DNA from: Acidimicrobiia bacterium
GTDB taxonomy: Bacteria > Actinomycetota > Acidimicrobiia > Acidimicrobiales > Bin134
Direction of reading: 5' to 3'
Assembly: GCA_022827405.1 (NCBI GenBank)
Contig: JAJDTA010000038.1
Coordinates: 1-45,238, forward strand
DNA: 45,238 nucleotides
The notes beneath the pieces are model-generated. The model had not been told where the DNA came from, searched no databases, and saw only the letters and a list, made by a program, of their open reading frames with translations. Below, one piece after another: positions 35,795 through 44,669 of this stretch (positions within the stretch are counted from its first letter, which is position 1; each line of letters starts with the position of its first letter). The translations under genes and the position numbers were made by a program.

Positions 35795-35873
35795 AGCCGC
35801 AGCCTACGGTCCTTCAAGCGACCGGCGCTAGAAGCCAACCCCCAAACCCGAATTTCGTGCTGGCGGTTTCGGC

Positions 35874-36248
35874 TCAGTCCAGGCCGGCCGCCCGGAACGC
35901 CCGGCTGAGCAACGGGGGAACCTCTCCTACCGCAGCCTCGTCCATGTCCTCTTCTTCGGCTTCGTCCATGGTGGGAAGTCGGCGGGCGCCAGAAGATCCC
36001 GACGAGTCGGACGTAGCATCGTCGACCAGCACCAACTCGGGCTCAGGTGCCCGGGTCCGCCAATCCTCGAGAGTCCACCCCAGCGGCACGACAACCGCAT
36101 CGGCATGCATCCGGCACAGCCGCACACCGGCGATGCCGGTGTCCTCCTGAAGGTCAACTATCTGCGCCGACAGATCCCGTGCATTGATCAAAAGGATCGC
36201 CGACGCACGCTCACTGCATAGAACCCGCGCGCAATACTCTCCCGACAT
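35874..36248 (-). CDS. DUF3499-family protein
   Basis: A 124-residue protein of the Actinobacteria-specific DUF3499 family: Cys6-x4-Cys11 near the start and Cys45-x2-His48 followed by PLGW, a likely small zinc-binding site. An acidic C-terminal tail (DEAEEEDMDEA) follows. The function is unknown. Its presence is a lineage marker. It is divergent from the gene at 36332, and the 83-bp gap carries a CTGCCGGCAG palindrome. Confidence 0.75.
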   Translation of the reverse strand: MSGEYCARVLCSERASAILLINARDLSAQIVDLQEDTGIAGVRLCRMHADAVVVPLGWTLEDWRTRAPEPELVLVDDATSDSSGSSGARRLPTMDEAEEEDMDEAAVGEVPPLLSRAFRAAGLD

Positions 36249-36263
36249 ACTGAGAAAATACTC

Positions 36264-36273
36264 CTGCCGGCAG
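36264..36273. promoter_or_regulatory. CTGCCGGCAG palindrome between divergent genes
   Basis: A perfect 10-base palindrome lies in the 83-bp gap between the DUF3499 gene and the NicX-like gene. It could bind a dimeric regulator, but palindromes of this length also arise by chance in GC-rich DNA. Confidence 0.25.
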
Positions 36274-36331
36274 CAGAATTGATGGATACTCGCGGTTGCG
36301 CCTCCAGCTTCGACGTTGTAGATAGCAGGTA

Positions 36332-37345
36332 ATGGAAAACAGAGCGGTACACCGACAGGCCGTCGAAGTACTGGCCCGCCAGCTTGAGCTGTGCCGGGCG
36401 GTACCGGGCCGGGTCGGGGTGGTGCTAACCGACGGCACCACCGACCCCGTTCTGGAGGCCAGCGCAGTCCAGGCCCTGATCCAAGTCGGTGCCCACCCGC
36501 AGACCGTCTCGATCGACGGCCAACCGCCGACCGGGCCTGGGGCCGATCTGGCGGCTTCAGGCCGACCCGACATCATCATCAACCTGTTCAACGGCTACTT
36601 GGACCCGTTGGACACGATGATCCCGGCCTACGCCCGAATGCTCTCGGTGGTGGCCAACAGCACCGGCGATCTGCGGGGCATCGTGCCCCATGCCGGTCTG
36701 AGCCGCCGAGTGAGAAGAGGAATGGACCTGCTGAGAGCCGGCCAAGAGCTGCATGTCGGCGATCGCGAAGGCACCGACCTGCGGATCGGTCTTGACGGGA
36801 CTCGCCAGTGGAAGCACGACGGCCTGGCCGCCGCTCCCGGCACCGAGGCCCAGTGGCCCCGGGGCATGATCGGAACGGCCCCAGCCGTGGGAACGGCCAA
36901 GGGCACGGTGGTGATGTCCCCCGGTGACATCTGGCTGCCGATGGGCTGGTACGCCCGCTCGCCGGTGACCTTGACCATCGAAGGAGGGCGCCTGGTGGGC
37001 ATGGAAGGGCCGAGAAGCGAGACCGACGCCATCCGAGCCCATCTGGCCTCAGTCGGCTCTCCGTCGGCCTATCGTCTCGACGCGGTAGAGATCGGGCTGT
37101 TGTGGATCGATCGGCCCCGACCCCCGGCGCTGTTCGAACCAGATTTCGCCGATTCTTTCGGGATCGCCGACCGTTATGGCCATGTGGTGATCGCCACGGG
37201 CGACTATCCCACCGTCGGCATCGCCTGCTGCCTGAGGAGCGCCACCGTGGCCGTGGATGAGATAGCCGCGGTCCGCTCCGGGAGCCTTCAAGGCGACCTC
37301 GCGCCCGACGTCTACGAGCAGGCTGCCCACCGACATCCCCTGTAG
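36332..37345 (+). CDS. NicX/aminopeptidase-T-like protein lacking iron ligands
   Basis: A 337-residue protein whose layout follows 2,5-dihydroxypyridine dioxygenase (NicX) and the related M29 aminopeptidase fold: AGQELHVGDREGTDLRI, then EAQWPRGMIG, then TAKGTVVMSPGDIWLP, then VTLTIEGGRLVGMEG. At the places where NicX has its iron ligands (His265, His318 and Asp320), this protein has Leu/Glu-rich and Gly-Ile-Ala-Cys-Cys sequence, so ring-opening activity is doubtful. It may be a metal-free or differently metallated relative. The aldo/keto reductase overlaps or nearly overlaps its stop (TAGTG), suggesting co-transcription. Confidence 0.6.
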   Translation: MENRAVHRQAVEVLARQLELCRAVPGRVGVVLTDGTTDPVLEASAVQALIQVGAHPQTVSIDGQPPTGPGADLAASGRPDIIINLFNGYLDPLDTMIPAYARMLSVVANSTGDLRGIVPHAGLSRRVRRGMDLLRAGQELHVGDREGTDLRIGLDGTRQWKHDGLAAAPGTEAQWPRGMIGTAPAVGTAKGTVVMSPGDIWLPMGWYARSPVTLTIEGGRLVGMEGPRSETDAIRAHLASVGSPSAYRLDAVEIGLLWIDRPRPPALFEPDFADSFGIADRYGHVVIATGDYPTVGIACCLRSATVAVDEIAAVRSGSLQGDLAPDVYEQAAHRHPL

Positions 37346-37356
37346 TGTCCACGCGC

Positions 37357-38289
37357 ATGGAGATGCGCAGCATTGGAAGCTTGTCGGTTTCGGTTGTCGG
37401 GCTGGGGTGCAACAACTTCGGCATGACCATCGACGCCGATGCCAGCCAGACGGTGGTGGACGCGGCAATCGACGCCGGGATCAACTACTTCGACACCGCC
37501 GACCTGTACGGCCGGGGCAAGTCGGAGGAGTTCCTCGGTGCGGCGCTGGGCGGTCGGCGCGACCAAGTGGTCATCGGTACCAAGTTCGGCCATCCCGGCG
37601 CGTTGCCAGAAGGGCAGCGGGGAGGCGATCCAGCCTGGATTCGCCAGGCCGCGGAGGCCAGCCTGTCCCGGCTGAACACCGACCGCATCGACCACTACCA
37701 ACTCCACATGCCCGACGCCGACACGCCCCAGGCTGAGACCCTGGGCGCGCTACAGGAGCTGGTGGACGAGGGCAAGGTGCTGGAGATCGGCTGCTCCAAC
37801 TTCAGCGCGGCGCAGATCGACGAAGCGGCTGGCGCCGCCGCGGAGACTGGGGCGGGCAACTACTCAAGCGTGCAAAACCACTATTCGGTGCTGACCCGGG
37901 CCGTGGAGGACGAGGGAGTGATCGACGCCTGTTCGCGCACCGGCATGACGGTGGTGCCCTACTTCCCCCTGGAGTCCGGGCTGCTCACTGGCAAGTACTC
38001 CGGGCTGACACCACCCGAGGGCAGCCGCTTGTCGATGTGGAAGGGCGAGATGCGGGACATGTTCTTGAGCGAGGACAACCTGGCGGCCGTAGACCGTCTT
38101 ACCAGCTACGCCGCCGAACAGGGCCACAGCATCTTGGAGCTGGCCATCGGGTGGCTGGTCTCCAACCCGGCGGTGGCCTCGGTCATCTGTGGTGCCACCA
38201 AGCCCTCCCAAGTGGCCTCCAACGTGACTGCGGCCAGCTGGTTGATGTCGCCTGCTCAGCGGTCTGAGATCGCCAAGCTGGCCTCATAG
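37357..38289 (+). CDS. Aldo/keto reductase
   Basis: A 310-residue NADPH-dependent oxidoreductase of the AKR superfamily. The active-site Asp and Tyr lie in YFDTADLYGRG (about 45-55), the Lys in VVIGTKFG, the His in YQLHMPD, and the cofactor segments GCSNFSAAQ and VICGATKPSQV follow. The ATG at 37357 gives the standard N-terminus; a GTG at 37345 overlapping the upstream stop would add four residues. Neither has a strong ribosome site, so coupling with the NicX-like gene is likely. Its last 6 bp overlap the convergent phosphomutase gene. Confidence 0.93.
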   Translation: MEMRSIGSLSVSVVGLGCNNFGMTIDADASQTVVDAAIDAGINYFDTADLYGRGKSEEFLGAALGGRRDQVVIGTKFGHPGALPEGQRGGDPAWIRQAAEASLSRLNTDRIDHYQLHMPDADTPQAETLGALQELVDEGKVLEIGCSNFSAAQIDEAAGAAAETGAGNYSSVQNHYSVLTRAVEDEGVIDACSRTGMTVVPYFPLESGLLTGKYSGLTPPEGSRLSMWKGEMRDMFLSEDNLAAVDRLTSYAAEQGHSILELAIGWLVSNPAVASVICGATKPSQVASNVTAASWLMSPAQRSEIAKLAS

Positions 38290-39927
38290 ATCCAGAATCA
38301 GCTCTCGCACCGACTCACTCAAGGTATGGAGGGGGTCGGGGAACTGGATGTCGCCTACTACTTCTATGTAGCCCTTGATCTGGGGCTCGGTGCCGCTGGG
38401 GCGCAGGGACACTCGGCTGCCGTCGGCTAAGTCGAACCTGAGCACATTGGCGGGGTAGAGACCGCCGACACCGTCTCGATAGTCGGTGGTCTGCACTACT
38501 TCGATGTTGCCGAACCGGTTGGGCTGAGCGTTTCGGATGGCCTCCATGAGTTCTGAGCCCCGACGGCCGTCCAGTTCTACGCTGACCTGATCAGTGCGAT
38601 GCAGGCCGAACTCGTCCATTAGCTCGGCGAGCCGCTCGATTGGGGTGCGTCCGTCTTCGTAGGCCAGCCACCTGCACATCATGGTGAAATGGACTGCTGC
38701 GCTGATGCCGTCTTTGTCCCTCACCCTGTTGTTGCAGGCGAAACCCAATGCCTCTTCGTAGCCGAACACGAACCTCCAGGGCAGGTGGCCGGGCCGGGGT
38801 TTGAGGCTGTCGGCGGCCCGGGCGATCCATTTGAAGCCGGTCAGTGTCTCCACATGGGTAGCGCCCCGGGCTTCTGCGATGCGGCCCACTAGTCGACCCG
38901 AGACGATGCTGCTGGCCACAACGCGCTCGTCGCCACCTGACTCGGCCCTCAATCCCAGAATCCAGTCGCAAAGCAGCGCTCCGATCTCGTCGCCGGTCAA
39001 TACGCGCCACTCGTTCTCGTAAGCCCACACCACGGCCGCCATCCGGTCGGCATCCGGGTCGTTGGCTATCGCCAGGGGGGTGTCGATCTGCTCGGCTCGC
39101 TTGATCACCTTGGCCAGGGTGTCGTGGTTTTCGGGGTTGGGCGACACAACATTGCGAAAGAGGGGATCGGGATCGGCTTCGTCTTCCACTACGAAAGGCT
39201 CCCCATTCTCCAGCACAGTCAACGCGAAGTTCACGTAGTGCAGCCCCACCCCTTGGAGAGGGGTGTAAGCCAGCGGGTGGAACGAGTAGAGCCGGGGAAC
39301 GTTGGCCAAGATGGCTGCTATGTAATCCACTTCAACTGAGACCCTTTGCGGCCATTCCGGGTCGGGACCTCGATCGGGCAGGTCCAAGGGCGGCAGCGGT
39401 TGGGCTGCCATGGCCGCTTCGATGGCCTGATCGTGGGGCGGGATCACCTGGGCGCCGTCAGCCAGGTACAGCTTGAGACCGTTGTCACCGACGGGATTGT
39501 GACTGGCAGTAACCATTACACCCGCCGCACAGGTGAGTTCGGTGACAGCGAAGGCCAGCACCGGGGTAGGCGAGTTGGGAGGCAGCGTCACGGGCCAGCA
39601 GCCAGCCGCGGCCAGAATCTCAGCGATGTCGGCGGCGAAAACGTCGGAGTTATGGCGGGCGTCGTGGGCGATCACCACCCCGCCACTACCACCGAGCCAC
39701 TCGGCCAGCGCGGCAGCAAACTGACGTACCACCACTCGGTTTATGCGGTTGGGGCCCGCGCCCATGGGGCCCCTGATGCCGGCGGTGCCGAAGCGGAGGC
39801 GGTCGCCGAAGCGGTCGTCGATCCCGGCTTGGTCATCCGTGTCGATCAGCTGTTGCAACTCGGCTCGGGTGACTGGGTCGGGGTCGGCGGCTAGCCACTC
39901 CAAGGGTGTCGGGGCCTGGGGACTCAC
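38284..39927 (-). CDS. pmmB: Phosphomannomutase/phosphoglucomutase family, likely phosphopentomutase (PmmB/PGM2-like)
   Basis: A 547-residue alpha-D-phosphohexomutase. The phosphoserine is Ser142 in TASHNP, the magnesium loop is DPDADR (290-295), the sugar loop is GYEEALGF, and the phosphate-binding loop is RPSGTEPQIKGY. The start region GTAGIRGPMGAGPNR fits the PGM2-like branch that includes phosphopentomutases. It starts with GTG at 39927, overlapping the PNP stop by 4 bp (GTGA), as pmmB lies beside PNP in mycobacteria. It probably converts ribose-1-phosphate from PNP to ribose-5-phosphate; that is inference. Confidence 0.9.
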   Translation of the reverse strand: MSPQAPTPLEWLAADPDPVTRAELQQLIDTDDQAGIDDRFGDRLRFGTAGIRGPMGAGPNRINRVVVRQFAAALAEWLGGSGGVVIAHDARHNSDVFAADIAEILAAAGCWPVTLPPNSPTPVLAFAVTELTCAAGVMVTASHNPVGDNGLKLYLADGAQVIPPHDQAIEAAMAAQPLPPLDLPDRGPDPEWPQRVSVEVDYIAAILANVPRLYSFHPLAYTPLQGVGLHYVNFALTVLENGEPFVVEDEADPDPLFRNVVSPNPENHDTLAKVIKRAEQIDTPLAIANDPDADRMAAVVWAYENEWRVLTGDEIGALLCDWILGLRAESGGDERVVASSIVSGRLVGRIAEARGATHVETLTGFKWIARAADSLKPRPGHLPWRFVFGYEEALGFACNNRVRDKDGISAAVHFTMMCRWLAYEDGRTPIERLAELMDEFGLHRTDQVSVELDGRRGSELMEAIRNAQPNRFGNIEVVQTTDYRDGVGGLYPANVLRFDLADGSRVSLRPSGTEPQIKGYIEVVGDIQFPDPLHTLSESVRELILDL

Positions 39928-40733
39928 AGCACTTTGATGACGTTTCTCAGCACTTCGGTGACCCGGACTTGGGCGGCTTGGCCGGCGTCCAGCACTTCTT
40001 GGTGATCTAGCGCGGCCCCCATGCCCGCGGCTGCGTTGGTGACCAGCGACACCCCGGCCACCTCGGCTCCGAGATGGCGGATGGCGATGGCCTCCAGCAC
40101 GGTGGACATGCCCACCAAGTCGGCGCCCATGCGGGCCAGCATGGTGATCTCCGCCGGGGTCTCGAAGTGCGGCCCCACCAGCCCGGCGTACACCCCCTCG
40201 CCTATCGATGGGTCGATCTGACGCACGGCCTCGCGAATACGGGACGAATAAAGATCGGTCAGATCGGTGAAGCGGATGGCGTAGCCCTCGGGCGGGGCCG
40301 GGCCAAACAGCGGGGACTGGCCGGTGAGGTTGATGTGGTCGCTGATCAGCACCGGCTGGCCCACTCCGAAGGCGGGGTTCATGCAACCAGCGGCGTTGGT
40401 GAGCACAACGGTGGAGCATCCCGCCGCCACCGCGGCCCGCACGCCGTGAACCACATCGGCTGGCGGGTGGCCCTCGTAGAGGTGGACCCGGCCCGCCATC
40501 ACCAGCACCCGCCGGCCGTCAACGGTCACCGATCGAAGGGTTCCACCATGGCCGGGCACCGACGGGGGGTGGAATCCGGTGATGGTCTCGGCCGCGACCA
40601 CCGCATCCGCTGCCCCCAACCCTTCGGCGACCTCGGCCCAGCCCGAGCCCAGCACCACGGCCGCGTCAAAACGGCTGCCCAACCGCTCGACCAGCTCGGC
40701 TCCGGACTGCTCGGCCCGTTCGAATGGGTTCAT
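39924..40733 (-). CDS. punA: Purine nucleoside phosphorylase (trimeric type)
   Basis: A 269-residue trimeric-type purine nucleoside phosphorylase. AGRVHLYEGH (79-88) binds phosphate, LTNAAGCMN is the mid-sequence motif, GPHFETPAEI carries the purine-binding region, and GMSTVLEAIAIRHLG binds the ribose. It cleaves inosine and guanosine to free base and ribose-1-phosphate. The ATG at 40733 lies 54 bp after the adenosine kinase gene. Its stop overlaps the mutase start, so the two are coupled. Confidence 0.94.
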   Translation of the reverse strand: MNPFERAEQSGAELVERLGSRFDAAVVLGSGWAEVAEGLGAADAVVAAETITGFHPPSVPGHGGTLRSVTVDGRRVLVMAGRVHLYEGHPPADVVHGVRAAVAAGCSTVVLTNAAGCMNPAFGVGQPVLISDHINLTGQSPLFGPAPPEGYAIRFTDLTDLYSSRIREAVRQIDPSIGEGVYAGLVGPHFETPAEITMLARMGADLVGMSTVLEAIAIRHLGAEVAGVSLVTNAAAGMGAALDHQEVLDAGQAAQVRVTEVLRNVIKVL

Positions 40734-40787
40734 ACCCCGATGGTAGAAGGCATTGATGACACATCCCGCACCGCGTTCGGTGGGAAG

Positions 40788-41768
40788 CTACCGGGCCAAA
40801 TGGGCCAGCGAGCCAGAGGGGCGGGCGCCGAACTGGCTGATGGTCTCGGTGGCGGCCAGAGAGCCCAGCCGCCCGCACTGGGCCAGGTCCATACCCCGAG
40901 TCCAGCCGTAGAGGAAACCGGAGGCGTACAGGTCGCCCGCACCGGTGGTGTCCACCACTTCCGCCGTGGGGGCAGCCGGTACCTCGATGATCTCGGTGGG
41001 GGTGACCAGCACCGATCCCCGCTCGCTCCTAGTCAGCGCGGCCACTTGGCACCTTCCCTGCACCGCGGCCACCGCAGCCTCGAAGTCACCGCCGGTCTCG
41101 TACAGCGTGCAGATCTCGTGCTCGTTGCCGAACAGCAGGTCGATGGGGCCGTCCACCAGGTCGAGCCATTCTTGGTGGTGGCGCTCCACGCAGAAGCTGT
41201 CCGACAGCGTGAACGAGATTGTCCCCCCGGCAGCCGAGCAGATGGAGATGGCCTTGCGGATGGCCTCCTTGGTGATGGCCACGTCCCAGATGTAGCCCTC
41301 GCAGTACAGCACCTGCGCCGCGCCCACCAGGTTTGGATCGATGTCGTCGGGGTGCAGTTCGGTGCTGGCCCCCAGGTAGGTGTTCATGGTGCGGGCCGCG
41401 TCGGGGGTCACGATGATGAGACAACGGGCGGTGGGCGGCCCATCAGCGGCCCGAGCCACCTCGAAGCGCACCCCCAGCGCCCCGATGTCGTGGGCGAACA
41501 CCTCGCCGAGCTGGTCGTCGCGCACCTTTCCGATGTACCCCACCTGTCCGCCGAACGAGGCCACCCCGGCCACCGTGTTGGCCGCCGAACCCCCCGACGT
41601 CTCGATGGCCGGTGCCATGGCTCCGTAGAGCTCCTCGGCCCGCTCGGCGTCGATCAGCGTCATCGCCCCTTTCACCAGGCCATAGGCGTCGATGAACTCA
41701 TGATCCTCAGTGCTGATCACATCAACAATGGCGTTGCCAATCCCCACCACGTCTAACGCCCCACTCAT
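40788..41768 (-). CDS. adoK: Adenosine kinase (PfkB family)
   Basis: A 326-residue PfkB-family kinase. ETSGGSAANTVAGVASFGG (about 56-74) is the substrate-binding hallmark and DTTGAGDLYASGF (273-285) carries the catalytic Asp279. Similarity is to bacterial adenosine kinases that make AMP, and the neighbouring PNP and phosphopentomutase support a nucleoside role; other PfkB sugars remain possible. The ATG at 41768 has no clear ribosome site. Confidence 0.85.
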   Translation of the reverse strand: MSGALDVVGIGNAIVDVISTEDHEFIDAYGLVKGAMTLIDAERAEELYGAMAPAIETSGGSAANTVAGVASFGGQVGYIGKVRDDQLGEVFAHDIGALGVRFEVARAADGPPTARCLIIVTPDAARTMNTYLGASTELHPDDIDPNLVGAAQVLYCEGYIWDVAITKEAIRKAISICSAAGGTISFTLSDSFCVERHHQEWLDLVDGPIDLLFGNEHEICTLYETGGDFEAAVAAVQGRCQVAALTRSERGSVLVTPTEIIEVPAAPTAEVVDTTGAGDLYASGFLYGWTRGMDLAQCGRLGSLAATETISQFGARPSGSLAHLAR

Positions 41769-41807
41769 AGCGAACCGAGGCTACCGAGCACCCCGGCAAC
41801 AGAACCA

Positions 41808-41829
41808 AGACGGGCAACTCAACCCGTCT
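41808..41829. promoter_or_regulatory. AGACGGG/CCCGTCT inverted repeat between divergent genes
   Basis: A 7-bp perfect inverted repeat with an 8-base loop lies in the 112-bp gap between adoK and the phytanoyl-CoA dioxygenase-like gene. It could be an operator or a small hairpin; I have no further evidence. Confidence 0.25.
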
Positions 41830-41880
41830 CGCCATAACCACTACCCCTGAATCTAAGGTGGAATCGATGGGATCACGCTC

Positions 41881-42699
41881 ATGAGCGACCGAATCGACGG
41901 GGACGAGTACCGGGTTTCCGATGAGGAGAAGGCGTACTTCTCAGAGAACGGCTATGTGCATCTGCGGGGGGTGCTGACCGACGACGAGGTGGGCGAGCTC
42001 GAGGCTGTCTACGACCGGTTCTTGCGCCGGGAGATCGAGGTGCCGGGCAAGGACTACTGCGACATGGCCGGCGACTACGGCCGGAACCCGGAGGACTTCT
42101 CGATCATCAACGTGATGCTGCCCCGGCGCTACTACCCGGCGTGGCAGGGCAACATCTACGAGCGCCGAACCGCCTCAGCCGCCCGCCAGCTATGTGGCGA
42201 CGGGATGGCCATCGACTATGACCAGATCTTGGCCAAGCAGCCCTTCAAGCTCGATGCGGTGTTCGCCTGGCACCAGGACATGGCCTATTGGCCCGATACC
42301 CCCGACACCCGCACGGCCACGTTCTGGCTGGCCATCGACGATTCCACCGTCGAGAACGGCTGCATGCGCTTCGTGCCGGCCACCAATCGGGAACCGGCGC
42401 TGCGGCCCCACACCCCCCAGTACGGCGACCGGGGCGAGTCCCACGCCTTGGGAACCGAGTTGCAGGAAGGCGACGAGCCGGTTCCCGTGCCCATCAGCCG
42501 GGGCGACGTGACCGTGCACAACGAGCGGGTAATGCACGGCTCCGGCGGCAACTCCACCGCCGGTTTCCGCCGGGCCTACGTGATCGCCTATCGATCCGAG
42601 GACACGGTGGCCATCGAGCGCCAACTCGGGTTCACCCACAGCCACAACGACAGCGGCGAAGTGCTCGACCAAGTAGGCGTGGAGGGCCAGACCCGCTGA
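41881..42699 (+). CDS. Phytanoyl-CoA dioxygenase (PhyH)-family oxygenase
   Basis: A 272-residue Fe(II)/2-oxoglutarate oxygenase of the PhyH family. The iron triad is His131 and Asp133 (WHQDMAYW) plus His219 (VMHGSGGN), with Arg230 for 2-oxoglutarate. Substrates in this family range from phytanoyl-CoA to small alkaloids and antibiotic precursors; no pathway is evident here. The ATG at 41881 has a weak GATGGGA upstream. It converges with the AKR gene (3 bp). Confidence 0.93.
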   Translation: MSDRIDGDEYRVSDEEKAYFSENGYVHLRGVLTDDEVGELEAVYDRFLRREIEVPGKDYCDMAGDYGRNPEDFSIINVMLPRRYYPAWQGNIYERRTASAARQLCGDGMAIDYDQILAKQPFKLDAVFAWHQDMAYWPDTPDTRTATFWLAIDDSTVENGCMRFVPATNREPALRPHTPQYGDRGESHALGTELQEGDEPVPVPISRGDVTVHNERVMHGSGGNSTAGFRRAYVIAYRSEDTVAIERQLGFTHSHNDSGEVLDQVGVEGQTR

Positions 42700-42702
42700 G
42701 AT

Positions 42703-43671
42703 CTAGCCCGAGAAGATGTAATCGACCTCGTCGGCCGACAGCTCGGCTCGTTCGGCGGCGGTGCTCTGCTCCACTTCCTCCAGCGAGGCGTTGCCCACGA
42801 TCACCAGCGGTTGGAACTCGGCGTGCAGTGCCCAGGCCAGCGCCACTTGGCTCAGGCTCAATCCGTGCCGGCGACCCACCTCGGTGGCCCGCTCCCGCCG
42901 CGCCCAGTTGACTTCGTTGAGATAGCACCGGGCGGTGTCGGCCAGATGCCCCTCGGTGGCCGATTCGAGCTCATCTCGGCCAATCCGCTCGCTCAGGAAA
43001 CCCCCGGCCAGCGGCGACCAGGCGACAACCCTCACTCCCCGCTCTTGATGCCAGGCCCGATCGGCCGCTCGGTGGGCGCCGGTGAGCGTAACCACATCGT
43101 CCCATGGCTCGTCGAGCTGGTCGACGAGGCTCCAGTGGGCGCTGTTGGCCACCGGTCCCCTCAAGTCGTGGGCACCGGCGTACTCCACGGCCGCCTCAAC
43201 CCGGGCCGTCGTCCAATTCGACACGCCCCACGCCCCAATGTGGCCCTGGTCGATGGCGGAATTGACCGCCTCAACCAGAATGCCGATGTCCATGGCGGGA
43301 TCGTCGCGGTGGAACATCCACAGGTCGAGCTGGTCGACGCCGATCTGGCGTCGCGATAGTTCCATGTCTTCGGCTATGGCCTCGGGGGTCACCCGGGGGG
43401 TCCAGTGGGGATGTTCGGGGTGGCACCCTTTGGCGAAGAAGACGATGCCCTCTCGCCCACCCCGATGGCGTACCCATCGTCCGAGGATGGCGTCTACCCC
43501 GTCGCCGCCGAAGGCGTAGTTGACCGCGGTGTCGAAGGCATTGATCCCCGCCTCAACCGCGGCATCGAGCATGGCGAAGCGAGCCGGGTCGTCTTGGGCG
43601 AACAGGCCGATGGCCCCTTGAACCACCCGGCTCACCGGGGTGGCGACTCCGGGAAACTCCACGTACTCCAC
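42703..43671 (-). CDS. Aldo/keto reductase
   Basis: A 322-residue AKR. FDTAVNYAFGG (about 46-56) carries the catalytic Asp and Tyr, FFAKG the Lys, LWMFHRDD the His, and GVSNWT and IVGNAS the cofactor segments. It is the last gene of a three-gene minus-strand run. GTG at 43671 overlaps the upstream stop as TAGTG, so translation is coupled to the Gfo/Idh gene. A role in sugar or keto-sugar metabolism is inferred from neighbours. Confidence 0.93.
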   Translation of the reverse strand: MEYVEFPGVATPVSRVVQGAIGLFAQDDPARFAMLDAAVEAGINAFDTAVNYAFGGDGVDAILGRWVRHRGGREGIVFFAKGCHPEHPHWTPRVTPEAIAEDMELSRRQIGVDQLDLWMFHRDDPAMDIGILVEAVNSAIDQGHIGAWGVSNWTTARVEAAVEYAGAHDLRGPVANSAHWSLVDQLDEPWDDVVTLTGAHRAADRAWHQERGVRVVAWSPLAGGFLSERIGRDELESATEGHLADTARCYLNEVNWARRERATEVGRRHGLSLSQVALAWALHAEFQPLVIVGNASLEEVEQSTAAERAELSADEVDYIFSG

Positions 43672-44660
43672 TACTGCCCCATTTCGGTTTCGAAGGGGTA
43701 CACAACCCCGATTCGGGCTCGGATCTCATCGCACAAGCCGGCCATCTCCAACGTCAGCGACAGCGGCATGCGCTCGCTCTCGGTGCGTCCGGCCCGAACG
43801 CAGTCCACCACCTCTCGGATCTCGTATTCGAACCCGTTGGCCGGATGGGGCATGGCCTCGGTCGCCTCCTGACCCCCGGCCCGCAGGATGGCCCGATCGG
43901 CGGCCCAAAAGACCGGTATCTCAATCGACCCGTCGGTGCCGGCGATCACGGCGCTGGACTCGAGGTTGGCCACCACGGAACTGCTGAGCTGGGCCAGCCC
44001 TCTCCCCGGATACGACGCTGAAATGGAGACGATCTCATCCACATTGGTCTCGCCCACCCGGGCCACCACCCCGTAGTCCACCGGTGGTGCGCCGTACAGC
44101 CACCGGGCCAAGTGCAGCGGGTAGACCCCAACGTCGAGCAGGCTTCCTCCGGCCAGGTCGGGATTGAACAGCCGGTGCTCAGGCATCACCGGAGCAGCGA
44201 AACCGAACGAGGCCGTTATCTGCCGGACGTCGCCGATGCGCCCGTCGTCGATCCAGCCTCGCACCACCTCGTAGATGGGCAGGAACCGGGTCCACATTGC
44301 CTCCATGGCGAAGACGCCGGAAGCCTGGGCGACATCGACTATGCGGGTCGCCCCCTCCAGGTTGGGGGCGATGGGTTTTTCCACCAGCACCGCCACCCCG
44401 GCATCAATGCAGGCAATGGCCGCCTCGGCATGGGACGGGTGGGGCGTGCAGACATACACCGCGTCGAGCTCCTCGGCCTGGAGCATGTCGTCCACTGACC
44501 CGTAGCTCGCCGCGATGCCGTTCTGCTGGGCAAACGCGCCGGCCCGGCCCGCGTCCCTCCCTGCCACCGCCGCAACGTGTGCCCCCTCCACAACCTCCAT
44601 CGCCCCCAGAAACTGACCGGTGATGTGGCCGTGGCCAACCATCCCGAAACGAAAATCCAT
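43671..44660 (-). CDS. Gfo/Idh/MocA-family oxidoreductase
   Basis: A 329-residue NAD(P)-dependent sugar or inositol dehydrogenase. The Rossmann motif is MVGHGHITGQ near the start, VEKPIA (about 95-100) is the conserved Lys motif of the family, and LLDVGVYPLHLARWLYG (about 173-189) carries the Asp and His that act in catalysis. The ATG at 44660 follows GTGGGGGA; a GTG at 44669 adds three residues. It lies beside a GH3 glycosidase, so it may oxidise the released sugar. Confidence 0.93.
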   Translation of the reverse strand: MDFRFGMVGHGHITGQFLGAMEVVEGAHVAAVAGRDAGRAGAFAQQNGIAASYGSVDDMLQAEELDAVYVCTPHPSHAEAAIACIDAGVAVLVEKPIAPNLEGATRIVDVAQASGVFAMEAMWTRFLPIYEVVRGWIDDGRIGDVRQITASFGFAAPVMPEHRLFNPDLAGGSLLDVGVYPLHLARWLYGAPPVDYGVVARVGETNVDEIVSISASYPGRGLAQLSSSVVANLESSAVIAGTDGSIEIPVFWAADRAILRAGGQEATEAMPHPANGFEYEIREVVDCVRAGRTESERMPLSLTLEMAGLCDEIRARIGVVYPFETEMGQ

Positions 44661-44669
44661 ATCCCCCAC

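Noticed and set aside
38284-40419. 711-codon frame for the phosphomutase
   Set aside because: The extra N-terminal part overlaps PNP in another frame and is Arg-rich without similarity; the GTG at 39927 gives normal family length and couples to the PNP stop.
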